From: Micropterus salmoides
Taxonomy: Eukaryota > Chordata > Actinopteri > Centrarchiformes > Centrarchidae
DNA length: 64,000 nucleotides
Assembly (NCBI RefSeq): GCF_014851395.1
Contig: NW_024044459.1
Location: 21,776,418-21,840,417, forward strand
Reading direction: 5' to 3'
Below are positions 11,004-21,479 of the stretch, in pieces. Every line of letters begins with the position of its first letter. Positions within the stretch are counted from its first letter, which is position 1. The notes under the pieces are model-generated. The model was not told the DNA's origin, did not search any database, and worked only from the letters and a program-made list of their open reading frames with translations. Position numbers and translations under genes: made by a program.

Positions 11004-11423
11004 GTGTGTGGTCTAGACCTGTGGCCTGTACTACAGAGCGGGGTAACTGGCTTATCCAGGTAACTTCAAGAGTAACTTTGTGACATCGGGTGTAACTTCC
11101 TGGTTAACCCGTACTACAAAAGGTGGATAGGTGTTACCCGTCTGTTGCCATTTCAATTTACGCTGCATCTCTAAACTGCTCCGAGCAGGTTTTGTTCGTG
11201 GTTAACTTGAGGTTACCCGGCACGTGGACCACACACCACATCTGTACTCAGTATTAATGATGAGAAGTAGGATATTAATACACACCACTTCATAAATTTT
11301 TTTAAGATTTCATCCTGATTTGCTCCACTGCGGTTGCAATGAAATTCTGAACACTACAGTATTACGTTCAGACAGTGAGCCCTACAGCCTCAGTGATTTT
11401 AGAGAGGAAATCTTAATTAATTA

Positions 11424-12309
11424 ATGTCTGACGACTCTCCGGTCCATCCAGCGGATGCACCTGCGGCTTCGAGTCTCAATGATACGGATCTCTTTCGGCG
11501 GACAGTGCCTGCCGACACTGTTGCATCTCCTTCACCGGCTACATCTCCAGCGCTGGGCCGCCGGTCTGCCGCCGGGCCTGATCAGCAGCTGTCATCCTGG
11601 TCAAAAACCTCCGCTTCCCGATGTAGGATCCTGAAGGAGGCTGTGCTCAGATGCTCCGGAGGCCGTCTCCACCCTGCACTGTCAGGTAGCCCCTCTCTCA
11701 GGTATGTTACTGCTACTCCAACACAACACTCGTCAGCTCACATACTCCATCCTCAGTCCGCACGCAGTGTTGAAGCAGATTCTGCTCAGTCCTGCTCTGG
11801 AACCCCACAACCGGCATCTCCTCGTCCTCTTTTCTCCCCAACCACACTAATAATTGGTGACTCCATAACCAGAAACATCCGTTTCTTTAACGCTACCACT
11901 CACTGCTTCCCCGGTGCCACCACAGCTGAAATTTAAAAAAAACTCCAGGACCTAATGCCATCGCTCCTGAACAAATGACACAGCTCTTCAGCAGTCTGAG
12001 ATGACAAAATCAGATTTTAACCGTCTTTTTAACTTTTTAAAGCAGTGTGGAAAGTCCGTTTTTATCTCTGGTCCCATTCCCACAGTTGGTCGCGGTGCAG
12101 GCCGCTTCAGTAGACTCCTTGGCCTCCACGACTGGCTCCAGTCCGCCTGCAGGGCTCACCGTGTGTGTTATGTGGATAATTATAATATTTTCTGGCAAAG
12201 CATGTCTCTTTTTAAGACAGACGGACTTCACCCAAACAAACGGGGCTCAGAAATGTTAGCTGCTCACATACAGCATGTGGTGCGGTCCACACATGACTTA
12301 CGTGAATGA
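11424..12309 (+). pseudogene. L2 ORF1, SGNH hydrolase/esterase-like
   Basis: From ATG 11424 a Ser/Pro/Ala-rich N-terminus of about 130 residues leads to TLIIGDSITRNIRFF, matching block I (GDS, nucleophile Ser) of the SGNH-hydrolase domain found in ORF1 of many L2/CR1 LINEs. The frame stops at 11936. A deletion follows, and another frame resumes with TNDTALQQSEMTKSDF (about 11971 on), which holds the remains of the G-x-N block III. It continues through VFISGPIPT to TDGLHPNKRGSEML near 12219-12262, the D-x-x-H block V. The frame ends at a stop in 12307-12309. The family role is thought to be membrane or RNP association; this copy is inactive because the parts are out of frame. Confidence 0.75.
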
Positions 12310-12950
12310 CTAATCATTCATGCAGCACACCTGGACACACCACCGCTGACTATAGCCAGCTAGCTGAACTGTGTCCGCCTCAATATGATTGTTTTAGTCA
12401 ACCGAGGGTCAGTGGTCGTGGTGGTGAGCTAGTGAGCGTGTATAGGAAAAATTTAAAATGTCATCAAGTACGCTGTGATGAAATTAACTCCTTTGAAGTT
12501 CTCACTCTTAAAGTTGGAGGGCTGCAACCTATCATATTTGTTATAATTTATCGCCCCCCAAAACCGCCTGGAGGATTTTTTTCAGAACTTCCTGAATTTT
12601 TATCTACTCTGGTTTTAAATTATGACAGAATTGTTCTTTGTGGTGATTTTAATATTCATGTTGATGACCCCACCAATGTTAATGCAACTGACTTTTTAAA
12701 TATGGCCACTTCTTTTAACTTCAAACAACATGTCAAAGGGCAAACACATAACCGTGGTCATACACTGGACTTTACCCTGGTTTTTACCCTGGGTGTCAGC
12801 ATTTACTCTGCTGCGATTCGCCTGTTACTCATGCCGCCTCACCAAGCTCCGTGTGTTCTCGCATCTTTAATGAACAAAGTGTTTCAAAGTTTTGCGCATT
12901 CTTTCAGAGCCAAAGCCAACACCTGTCTGATTCCAACACCAACAATCTAA
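12306..12950 (+). pseudogene. L2 ORF2 fragment: APE-like endonuclease
   Basis: The open frame of 214 codons contains GRGGELVSVYRKN, VIIYRPPK, VLCGDFNIHVDDP (the Asp/Asn catalytic block) and GHTLDFTL, in the order found in L2/CR1 endonucleases. The first part of the domain, with the catalytic Asn and Glu, is missing: ORF1 ends at 12309 and the ORF2 sequence starts abruptly at about the ADYSQLAEL region. The closing SDH motif is also lost to a shift after GHTLD. The reading frame is long only because the breaks happen to be in frame. Confidence 0.8.
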
Positions 12951-14895
12951 AAAGCTAGAGCTAAAGCTAGTAAGCAACCCTGAATAAATGACAGCATTCG
13001 CAGCCTAAAAAAGGAATGCAGGAAAGCAGAGCGCAGATGGAAAAAATCCAGTCTCCAAGTCCATTACCTCAGTCTGAAGGATTTATTAATTAACTACAAT
13101 AACATGGTTAAGGATGCGAGAACGCACTATTTTTCTGAACTCATTACTACACATAAACACAATCCCAGGTTCTGTTTAAGACTGTGGATCAGCTGGTAAA
13201 CCCAACCCCTCCTTGTGCCTCAGCTGGAAGTAATGATGACTGTGAATTGTTTTTATCTTATTTTACCAATAAGGTGGTGTCAATCAGAGCCTCTATACCC
13301 CGCGGCCTCTTACTCAGAGGTTCGTCACCAGCAACAAGAGAGTTTTAACTAGTTTTATCCCATCGACTTGTCTGAGCTTTTAAAAACAGTATCAAAAATG
13401 AGAGTGTCCTCCAGCCCACTTGATGTAATACCTACAAAGTTTAATATAGATTATATATATATATAATACAATATAGATTCTGTTGGGCCCCATTTGATCT
13501 CTGTTTTCAACAGCTCCCTATTACTTTAAAGTAATCAGGGACACACCCTGATTACTTTAAAACGGCTTGCGTGAATCCACTTTTAAAGAAACCTGGTTTA
13601 GATCCCTCCCTCCCACATAATTTTAGACCAATTTCAAAACTGCCTTTTATTGCAAAGATTCTAGAAAGAATTGTGTCCAAACAGCTGCTCACTGTACTGG
13701 AAAATAACAAAATATTCAGGAAGTACCAGCACTGAGACTGCCCTGCTTAAAGTCACCAATGACCTTTTAATGTCCGCTGATGAAGGCATGTGCTCAGTCC
13801 TTGTACTCCTGGACCTTAGCGCTGCTTTTGACACCATTGATCACAACATCATGTTAGACAGACTGAGGCACTGGGTGGGGATCTCTGATACTGCCCTAGA
13901 ATGGTTTTCATCCTACCTGTCAAATAGGAAGTTTTGCGTGTCTGTAAACAACTATGTCTCTTCGTTCTGTCCAGTTAAATATGGTGTGCCTCAGGGGTTG
14001 GTTTTAGGACCCATTTTGTTTTCCTTGTATCTGCTTCCGCTTGGACATATTATCCATACAAACGGCATTTCTTTTCATATTTATGCTGATGACACACAAA
14101 TGTACTTGCCTGTCAGATCCACAGACCCTGAAATGCTGAGTTCACTTAACAACTGCCTTTGTGAAGTTAAAAAATGGATGTCAAATAATTTCCTCCAGCT
14201 GAACTCAGACAAAACAGAAATCCTGGTCATTGGGTCGCAGCAGATGGCAAATCAAATACTGCCATCTGCTGGTTCCCTAGTAAATCACATTAAGCCTGTG
14301 GCAAAGAACCTTGGTGTTTGGTTTGATAGTAATTTAAATTTCGAGCAGCACTCAACTTAGAAATATAGCAAAAATTCGATCTGTGTTAACTTTTAAGGAC
14401 ACCGAGACCATTTTACACGGCTTCATTTCATCACGCCTGGATTATTGCAACAGCCTTTTCACCTGTTTAACCCAAAAATCTATTGATCGACTCCAGACTG
14501 TCCAGAACTCAGCTGCCAGGCTTTTAACCAGAACAAAGAAATATGACCACATTACTCCTATTTTAGCTTCATTACACTGGCTCCCAGTATGTTTTAGAAT
14601 TGACTTTAAAATTCTATTGATTACTTTTAAAACTCTTCACGGCCTCTCGCCTTGTTATATTTCTGAACTTTTAGTCCCATACACACCAGCACGTACCTTG
14701 AGATCCTCGGGCAGAGGTCTGCTATCTGTTCCAGAGTCTCGACTGGAAACTAAAGGGGACAGAGCGTTTGCTGTCAGGGCCCCGATGCTCTGGAACAGCC
14801 TGCCCGAGGAAATCAGGTCAGCTGAGTCAGTGAACTCTTTTAAGTGCCTTCTTAAAACATACTTTTATAGGAGAGCCGTTCCTGATCTTATTTGA
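12951..14895 (+). pseudogene. L2 ORF2 linker and reverse transcriptase, broken
   Basis: A linker (SIRSLKKECRKAERRWKK, about 12997) is followed near 13615 by NFRPISKLPFIAKILE. A small deletion at about 13716-13730 removes part of the SGFR block and shifts frame. From about 13730, TETALLKVTNDLL, VLVLLDLSAAFDTIDH, YGVPQGLVLGPILFSLY and YADDTQMYL (YADD at 14082-14093) are intact in one frame to a stop at 14360. A second deletion removes the segment after NLNFEQH. The C-terminal domain resumes in another frame at 14383-14895 (DYCNSLFTCL, LASLHWLPV). The catalytic motif survives, but three frame breaks make a functional product impossible. An (AT)n insertion lies near 13450-13465. Confidence 0.85.
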
Positions 14896-15115
14896 CTTTA
14901 TTTTATCCCTTTTATTTTATTCTATTTTACTAATTTTATATTTATCTTAAACGTGTATTTTAGTCTTTTCAATGTTTTCATGTTTTTATCTTGTATTGTT
15001 TTTGTATTATTGTCTTTTGGGTATTATTGTCTTTACACTTGTTAAAGCACTTTGTAACTTGTTTTTGAAAAGTGCTCTATAAATAAAGATTATTATTATT
15101 ATTATTATTTATTAT

Positions 15116-16071
15116 TATTATTGTTTCTTATATGTAGCCTATCTGTAGTCTATAATTGAATTCTCCTAAGTGTTTTCACATATTTAGATAGACTATTTTA
15201 CGTGTCCAAAAATAGGGAGCCAGGGTGGGGGTTAATAACCGAGAAAAGAAATTCTAGATGAAAGTGTGAAATTTACAAGAAGAAAAATTGGAAATTCCCT
15301 GAAATTAATGTCATAAAAATTGAGAATCACTCTGGTGTTTTCTTCTGAATACGCCCAGTCCAAGGCAAAGTCTCTAACGTGCATGATAGTGATTGTGGGC
15401 TAAACTCAGGAGTATTTCCTCACTACTAAATTCGATTGCAAAGTTTAATATAACTTTCCAGTGCATGCATACTACATGGCAGACATGTGTGTGATGTTGC
15501 AGCCTTGCAAAGTGAAGTTTCTCTCATAAATGTCATTAATCTTGGAAATAAAATTTTCTCTCGGATTATTACCCCTCTCCGCTGGCTCCTTTTTTTTCTA
15601 TTACAATGGACCTTATGTTCAGTTGTACCTTTACATATTAATCATATTACACATTACAATAAGAGTCCATAAAATGCATAATAGAGATTTGAACTACATT
15701 AGCAACACTGTGAAGATAATTAGGCTACAAATTTACTCAATGCGATGCCAACAAGCCTCCCTGGCTTTGTCATCCGTCACGATATTAGATTTAGCCATTA
15801 ACTTGTCTTTACATTCATAATTTCCTAACACTATCAATGTGTATTCTACTGGAGAAATATGGAGCATGCGCCGTTGCAAAAAAACTCTGCCTGCACGGCC
15901 GAACACACCCCTTTTATGCAAACGCGCTCCAATTAAGTTAACACCGACTCAACTAACCAACATCTTATCCACCGTTATAGTATTGTTTAACTCCCGAGTA
16001 GGCAGTCAGAGTTTGTCAACCCTGAGTTTGTCTGATAACCCCGAGTTAACTGAGTAGGTTGAACTCCCTCC
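15116..16071. other. Right inner part of the Harbinger-like element
   Basis: This 950-bp stretch links the LINE tail to the right terminal repeat. It is AT-rich and its small open frames have no transposase motif. Close to the right end (about 16015-16070), phrases such as AACCCTGAGTTTGTC and CCCCGAGTTAACTGAG match the Harbinger-type subterminal pattern. Confidence 0.5.
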
Positions 16072-16087
16072 GTAGTACAGGCCACTG

Positions 16088-16176
16088 CTCTTTTATGAAA
16101 GGCGCTCAGAGATAACTGTTGTTGTGATTTGGTGCTATATAAATAAAATAGAATAGAATAGATAGATAGATAGATA
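16088..16176 (+). mobile_element. LINE-type 3' tail plus GATA repeat
   Basis: The segment contains GCGCTCAGAGATAACTG, then GGTGCTATATAAATAAAA, and ends in (TAGAA)n/(GATA)n. This is the 3' tail pattern of a common teleost non-LTR retroposon. Its upstream part, GTGTGGTCTAGAC, lies at about 11005-11018, on the far side of the Harbinger-like insertion. The tail ends about 65 bp from the donor site of the grid2 exon and is antisense to that gene. Confidence 0.65.
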
Positions 16177-16235
16177 CTCATTGACACCAGAGATCGATCG
16201 GTCTCTTGAATCAATGATTGTATAGCTGATTATTT

Positions 16236-16241
16236 CCTTAC
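16236..16241 (-). other. grid2: grid2 splice donor
   Basis: On the minus strand the exon ends ...TTTTG and is followed by gtaagg, a strong donor. The last exon base is the first base of a split codon, as at this boundary in vertebrate GluD2. Confidence 0.9.
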
Positions 16242-16529
16242 CAAAATCTGAATCATAGAAGAGGATGAACTTCTGCCAGCTGTACTCAGACACCACTTGC
16301 ATGATGACCTCATTGAGATAGACAGGTGGGCGGACCATTAGGGTGTAGTCATCTGTTCCAGGGATGCGACTGGTTGGTGGGCAAGCAGAGCGGGGTGTTC
16401 CCGCTGGGGAGCGCTGGATGAAGAGGTGGGGGATGTGCATGGCATCGGCCAGAGTCTGAAGGCTGCCTGCTGACATGCAGCCGATTGAACTGACCAAAGC
16501 CAGGATACCACGGTTCATGAGCTCGCAGG
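16242..16529 (-). CDS. grid2: Glutamate receptor delta-2 (GluD2), one internal exon
   Basis: This is a 288-base internal exon, phase 1 at both ends: two bases, 95 full codons, one base. The peptide runs CELMNRGILA through FYDSDF and contains LVSSIGC, LADAMHIPHLFIQRS, TDDYTL, VRPPVYLNEVI and SWQKFILFYDS. It corresponds to about residues 83-178 of the roughly 1000-residue receptor, in the extracellular amino-terminal (LIVBP-like) domain. In mammals that domain binds cerebellin at parallel-fibre/Purkinje synapses. The sequence is closer to GluD2 than to GluD1, which I recall having LVTSTGC, HLFVQR and SRPPVRL at these places. The least conserved stretch is the loop ACPPTSRIPG. The acceptor AG is at 16530-16531 and the donor GT at 16240-16241. 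The length is divisible by three, so skipping would keep frame. It is probably exon 3, by recalled human gene structure. Confidence 0.95.
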
Positions 16530-16600
16530 CTGGATGGAGGGGAGCGAGGCAGCAGAGAAAGAAGGGAAGAGAAAAACAAAAGGGGGACATGTTATTCTTT
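16530..16600 (-). other. grid2: grid2 splice acceptor and polypyrimidine tract
   Basis: On the minus strand about 50 bases that are almost all C and T precede ccatccag at the exon start, so this is a strong acceptor. A branch-point-like aataac lies just upstream of the tract (about 16590). The ATG at 16588-16590 in this tract is intronic and is not a start codon. Confidence 0.9.
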
Positions 16601-18266
16601 TCCTCATTTTATGACAAGAATCACCAGTAGTAAAACTACTGTGGGCAATAGTAAGTTTTGATCATAATAATTACTTGTGGTAAGAGCGCACTAAGGCAAA
16701 TAATTCTTATTCTATGGGTCACCACACTGCAGCACAGACTAAAAGAGACAGGAACATTTTAGTGAGATGTGTCTGCTCATTTCCACATGCACTGCAAAGT
16801 TATTTTTTAGGACCAAAGCTGTTACATTAGTCAGAGTAGGAACATGTTGAGTGCTAAATAATATATGTATTGACAGACAAACATATAGACTTGTATTATA
16901 TGATACAGGATTACTGCATCCCCCAAAACACTTTTTTTGTTATTTAATATCACTGAATTAGAGTCAGAGCACAATGACAGATGCTTTTACCTGTTTCCAT
17001 CCACCCTGTAACCCCCATTTCCAATTTTCTCAAACTGACGAAAGCAACCATCTGGTGACAGCGAACACTATTAAAGCTGATGGATCAAAGTTAAGTCAAG
17101 CCTTCAGCCTGGAGTGTGGCAGAGTTGTGTCAATGTCAACATTATTGATTGACCTGCAGGCTATCTCATGAACAATAATACAATATAAAACAGTGTGGTA
17201 TAGAAAACTTTTCAAATATGCTTCTATGAAAAGTGTATTCAAAATTGTTCAATAAAACCATGTTGTAAAAGATGCCCTTCTTACCAGATAGACTATCAAC
17301 AATCCCCCAGTTGTTTGTGCTCTACTGCTTAAATGCTCCTCAGCTCTGAATCACTATCTGTGCTTATTTCACCTCTTTTTCCTCCTTTCCACTTTTCATC
17401 CTTCCTAGACCCTTAGTGCTGTCAAAAACACCTCTACCTCCTACCCTCTCAACCCACTCTCCTGTTATCTCCCTTCTTGTCGAAAACAGCCCCTCTGAGT
17501 GCTTACCTTTCAGCCCCAATCATTTCAAAGTTGCAGTCTTGCAGTGATTTTCATTTTAGTTGCCTTACAGCACCACTGGATGTTGTACATTGTCCTCAAT
17601 TTGGAGTCATCTGCCTTCCTTTTCCACCTCCTTTCTAGCATCCCTCTCTTCAGCACCTTTTCCATTTCACCCACCAATCTTTTTCACCATCTTTACTCAC
17701 CAGCCGTTGTCTCCCTCATCTCTTGTTTACCCTCATGGCAACACAAACAGCCACCTATTCTTCCCTCCCTCACTCCAGACGTCTTTCGATTCATCACCTC
17801 TTTATTACTTCATGTTTTGCACACTTATTTACCTCCCACAGTCTGCTCTTCCATTACTTTTACCCACATGGCCACCCACAAGTTGCCCTTACGTCCGTGC
17901 CCCCTTTTTACATCTGTGATCCATCCTTATCCTTATTTCATCCCTCAGTTCTGCTCCCATGCTGCTCCCATGCTGCTCCACACTGCGTCCTTCACTGTGT
18001 GCTGAGCAGAATGTGTTTATTTCACCTCTAGCTGACTAAACCCTTGCCACAGAGTAACTGTGTAAAACAAAAAAAGTTTTAAAACAGTCCAATAGCAAGA
18101 AGCCACAATCTACAACACACACAGTCAGCCAGTGTAATGCCAGGCGGACAAAGCTGTTGACACTGCAAAAATAAAGCCAGAGAAAGAAAGAGAAAAGAAA
18201 GAACGTTTCCAAGATAGCAAAGCTTTAGGAGACAGATCCATAGTGCTGAGAAAAGCGGAATAAAGC

Positions 18267-18270
<4 letters not shown>
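16601..18270. other. grid2 intron with polypyrimidine-rich stretch
   Basis: No exon or transposon was recognised. From about 17370 to 18010 the plus strand is strongly C/T-rich, which explains three long overlapping open frames (up to 168 codons) with Ser/Leu/Pro/Phe-rich translations and no domain. In grid2 pre-mRNA this stretch would read as purine-rich. Confidence 0.6.

Positions 18271-18272
<2 letters not shown>

Positions 18273-18308
<36 letters not shown>
18273..18308. repeat. (TG)n microsatellite
   Basis: An uninterrupted TG dinucleotide array of about 18 units, followed by a short GA-rich run. Confidence 0.95.
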
Positions 18309-18309
<1 letters not shown>

Positions 18310-18310
<1 letters not shown>

Positions 18311-21300
18311 AAAGAAAGAACATGGGAGCTATTCAATATGGCAGTGTCTCCTGTGTCAACTGGTTTGCACAAAAACGACGTAATGAGTTGGATTTCGAAG
18401 TGGTTTGTAAGGACGAATTCTCAGAGCGTGACAAATTCAAGCGTGTGTGTTTGTCTGGACATTAATGATGTACAACATGGCTTTTGTTGTTTCATTACAT
18501 TGTTGAGGCATTACTGATTTCACATGGAATGCATTACTTCGGGAGATGTACAAGTCACCCTAAAACTAAATTTGTGTGACATTGACTTTGAACAGTCTAC
18601 ATTTGTAAACCAAAAAAGTTTAACGCACAAGATCCAAGACATTCAGGAGCTAGTCCACTCAAAAAAGTCACGGTTTAAAAAGTATATTACAGTCGTCACT
18701 CAAGGTATAAGCAGTTCAGTGATATAATTCTGATTTTAAGGCAATGGCTATAAATATATGAACACAAAACTCATTCTGCAATTAATTAGAAATATATTGT
18801 TAGAAACGATTTTCCTTTTTAGCAATAGCTCAAGGGTTATTTCACGCAACCATTTCCTCATGCATTGATGTAGATGATTAATTAGTAGAAGCTAAAGCAG
18901 TTTCAGTCTCACTGCCCATTGTGCAAGTCCACATTTTAAGGAATTAAAGTGTAACAATACATTATTAAACTTCACTAAGTCTCAGCATACTGCTTAGTCA
19001 TGGCCATTATTCTTAAAACCAATGAGCCCAGGATTCATCTTCCATCTACTTTCCCCTTACTGTTTGACAATACATATGCCTGTGGGTGTGTGTGGGAAGG
19101 TACACCTGTGTATTTATTTATGCGTACATTAAGTGTGAATGCATTCCAGGTCTGTGTATATGAGTCTGCATTTCTCTGAATATTTGAGCAGAATAAGCCA
19201 GTCATGTACCATAACCTACATTACCCAGATTCAACATGCCTATTACAGCAGTCATGCTAACTAATGCTTTAGCTGCCTTGCTCTAGTCTAGCTATAGCGT
19301 ATTAGCTTAGCATCATCTAGGCTTTGGCAAATGGAAGGCTTTGCTAATCCTCTACTTATTAGGGCACTTTGGAAAATTAGTGCCCTCATCCCTCTACATC
19401 ACACACTAAGTCTGCAGGGGGCTTCTAAGCACTAGGCTCATTAATGCTCTTTGCTAATGACTTAAAGGGCCCGTTGTGTTAGCCCAGCCCAGTGTTGCAC
19501 TACTCTGAAGTAGGCAACAGTTAAAGGAGAGTGCAAATGAGCTAGAGGTGCTGGTGCAGCAAAATATGTCTATAGTCTTTCTGAAGAGTTTGACAGTACC
19601 TAAAAGAATTACACTTTGCTTATATTATAAAAGGTTAAAAACTAAATCACTTGAAAAAATCCTGCCTGAGCGACTTAGTTTGAGTTCAGTGTTAAGCTGT
19701 ATAGATAGGTATTGTTTCCTTATACCTTGTGCAACACTAAAGAATAGCCCATGTGTACAGTGACTGCTCTTGGAGCACAAAAACAGATTTGGACTACAGA
19801 AAGATTGGTGTGTAGGAGTGCAAACAAATACAAAATGTAGCCATTTGGATTTTTCACCCATCATCCTGAACCATAACCGCCTACTAAACCGTACTCACAC
19901 ACCACCACCATCATCGCCAACCCACACACAAGTACACTCACACATCTGAACCCCTTCTGTACATGAGCTGTATACTGACTCATGACAAACCATTCTGGGA
20001 TCAATCTCGCTAAAGCAGCTAAAACCTGTCAAGTAGCCATGGAGAGGTGTTTATTTGAGGGATATCAGTCATACAGAGAGACACTGTACACATCCAAGAG
20101 TTCAGACTCAGAGATTACTGTAGGACTCATCTCATACTTTGTTAATTTATGTGCTCTGTGTTTTATTTATTCATTTATTTGCTGGGAGGTCATCATCAAG
20201 TGTGTATGGTAATCCATTTCTTTATCAGACTTTGTGCATGTTTATTTTCTTCATGAAACACTTAGTTGATCCTGCAAGACCCAAAACATCTAATGGGAAC
20301 GACTCAACGACTTATGCCGAACCGCCACCCTGCCCTCGGCTTGTTTACATATGGACTTGTAATGTTCCGTCTGTCAGTGTGTATTGTACATGTGTTTGTG
20401 ACCGCAACAGAGCATGTTATTGAGCTCTCTCTCCAGCGTGTCAGTCTGTCAGAAGAAATGGACTGCAAGCACTTTGCCTGCACCCAGGTGTGACCGATTC
20501 TTCTCTCTATCTGTGTCTCACACACTTTATCACACTGATACCCAGTCCTCCAGTTTCTGTGGCCCAATGACTGAGGACGGAAAGGTGAGGAAAAGAGAGA
20601 GGACAGGAAGCAAGGAAATCCAATAAAAAAGTGCCTGTAGCTGTAGAGCACCAATTGAATAAGTAAGACGCTTTAAGAGATTTAGACAACACTGGTAACA
20701 CAGTTTAAAATAGAGTTGCTGATACTAGCCAAATCCGAAATGAAAAACAGGTTAAAATCAAGTACAAATTGACATAGAAATGCACAAAACTTAAATCAAT
20801 ACTGGTAAAAACAACATAGTAACGCTTCGTAACCTTCGTTACATAGCAAGGGAATACCTATATGGGCTATTTTTCATTTATATCAGTTATCAGGAAAAAC
20901 TCAAAATGTTTTCAACATGACAGAAGTATTCCATTATTTGAAGCAATAAGCTGAATGAAAAGACTGACTGTATGTAATCATAATCAAGTGTTTGGTTTCA
21001 TCAGAAATTCACTGACAAAGAGAGCGAGAGCCCTAGTCAGTGCCCACAACACTGTCATAGCCAAGAGTATATCTTCATGTCTGGAACTGTGTGTGTGTGT
21101 GTGTGTGACCTACTTGTGTCTGTGTATTGTTTCATGTATTGTTCCAGATCCACAGCTCCAAACTGCTGCCATGGATTGTGCCATACACGGCTAAGCACTG
21201 AGTGGCAGGGAGAGGTGCTTACTCACGCCGCTGGCGGGCGGAAAGTATGCTCTGCCTTGTATATGCCACCATGTGTGTCTGTGTGGACTGTTGGTTTGCT

Positions 21301-21479
21301 GATATACACTCCTTCAGGGAATTAGCACTTGAATTAATGTGGTCAGGGATGTAGAATGAGCAAAAGATAACATGCCCTTTTCGACTTTGTTTCTCTCTAA
21401 ATTTTTCACTGTAAATTCTCTGACTCCTGGCACTTTCTGTTGCAGAAAATACCAGACCAATGATTTCTCGCAAACACAA
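18310..21479. other. Intronic sequence, one possible regulatory patch
   Basis: No coding exon or transposon was recognised. At about 19190-19520 the sequence is complex and non-repetitive, with clustered TAAT/ATTA and TTAGC-type motifs (e.g. CTCATTAATGCTCTTTGC and AATGACTTAAAGGGCC). That is the look of a homeobox-type conserved non-coding element, but conservation cannot be judged from one sequence. A short TG run lies near 21088-21105. Confidence 0.45.

Larger units (their letters stand above)
11424..15115 (+). mobile_element. L2-like LINE with esterase-type ORF1
   Basis: A near-full-length but broken LINE lies inside the Harbinger-like element: an ORF1 with an SGNH/esterase-type domain, an ORF2 with endonuclease and reverse transcriptase, then a 3' untranslated region. 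The 3' end has an AAAGTGCTCTATAAATAAAG motif (about 15070) followed by an (ATT)n tail to about 15115, typical of L2 3' ends. It differs in sequence from the L2 at 7860-10050, so it is a separate subfamily. It is antisense to grid2. The exact 5' boundary is uncertain; I start at the ORF1 ATG. Confidence 0.85.
11022..16084. mobile_element. PIF/Harbinger-like DNA element split by a LINE
   Basis: TGGCCTGTACTAC at 11022-11034 recurs as its exact reverse complement at 16072-16084, and similarity continues imperfectly inward. The 3-base CTG flanks both ends (11019-11021 and 16085-16087), as expected for a 3-bp target duplication. Inside the left end, repeated GGTAACTT/GGTTAACC phrases resemble teleost Harbinger termini. 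Without the L2 insertion at about 11424-15115 the element is about 1.37 kb with no transposase frame, so it is non-autonomous. The Harbinger family usually duplicates TWA, so CTG is atypical. Superfamily assignment is from recalled terminus sequence. Confidence 0.7.

Noticed and set aside
16135..16241. C-terminal extension of the grid2 exon frame
   Set aside because: It reads past a strong gtaagg donor into a LINE tail and GATA repeat.
1..16241. Next grid2 exon downstream (exon 4)
   Set aside because: No match to recalled motifs such as NRYRDTLRRA was seen on the minus strand.
16530..16590. N-terminal extension of the grid2 exon to an in-frame ATG
   Set aside because: The extension translates the polypyrimidine tract before a canonical acceptor; the GluD2 match starts exactly at the exon border.
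17499..18005. 168-codon open frame on the plus strand
   Set aside because: Same cause: C/T-rich DNA lacks stop codons. Two more frames of 102-119 codons overlap it.
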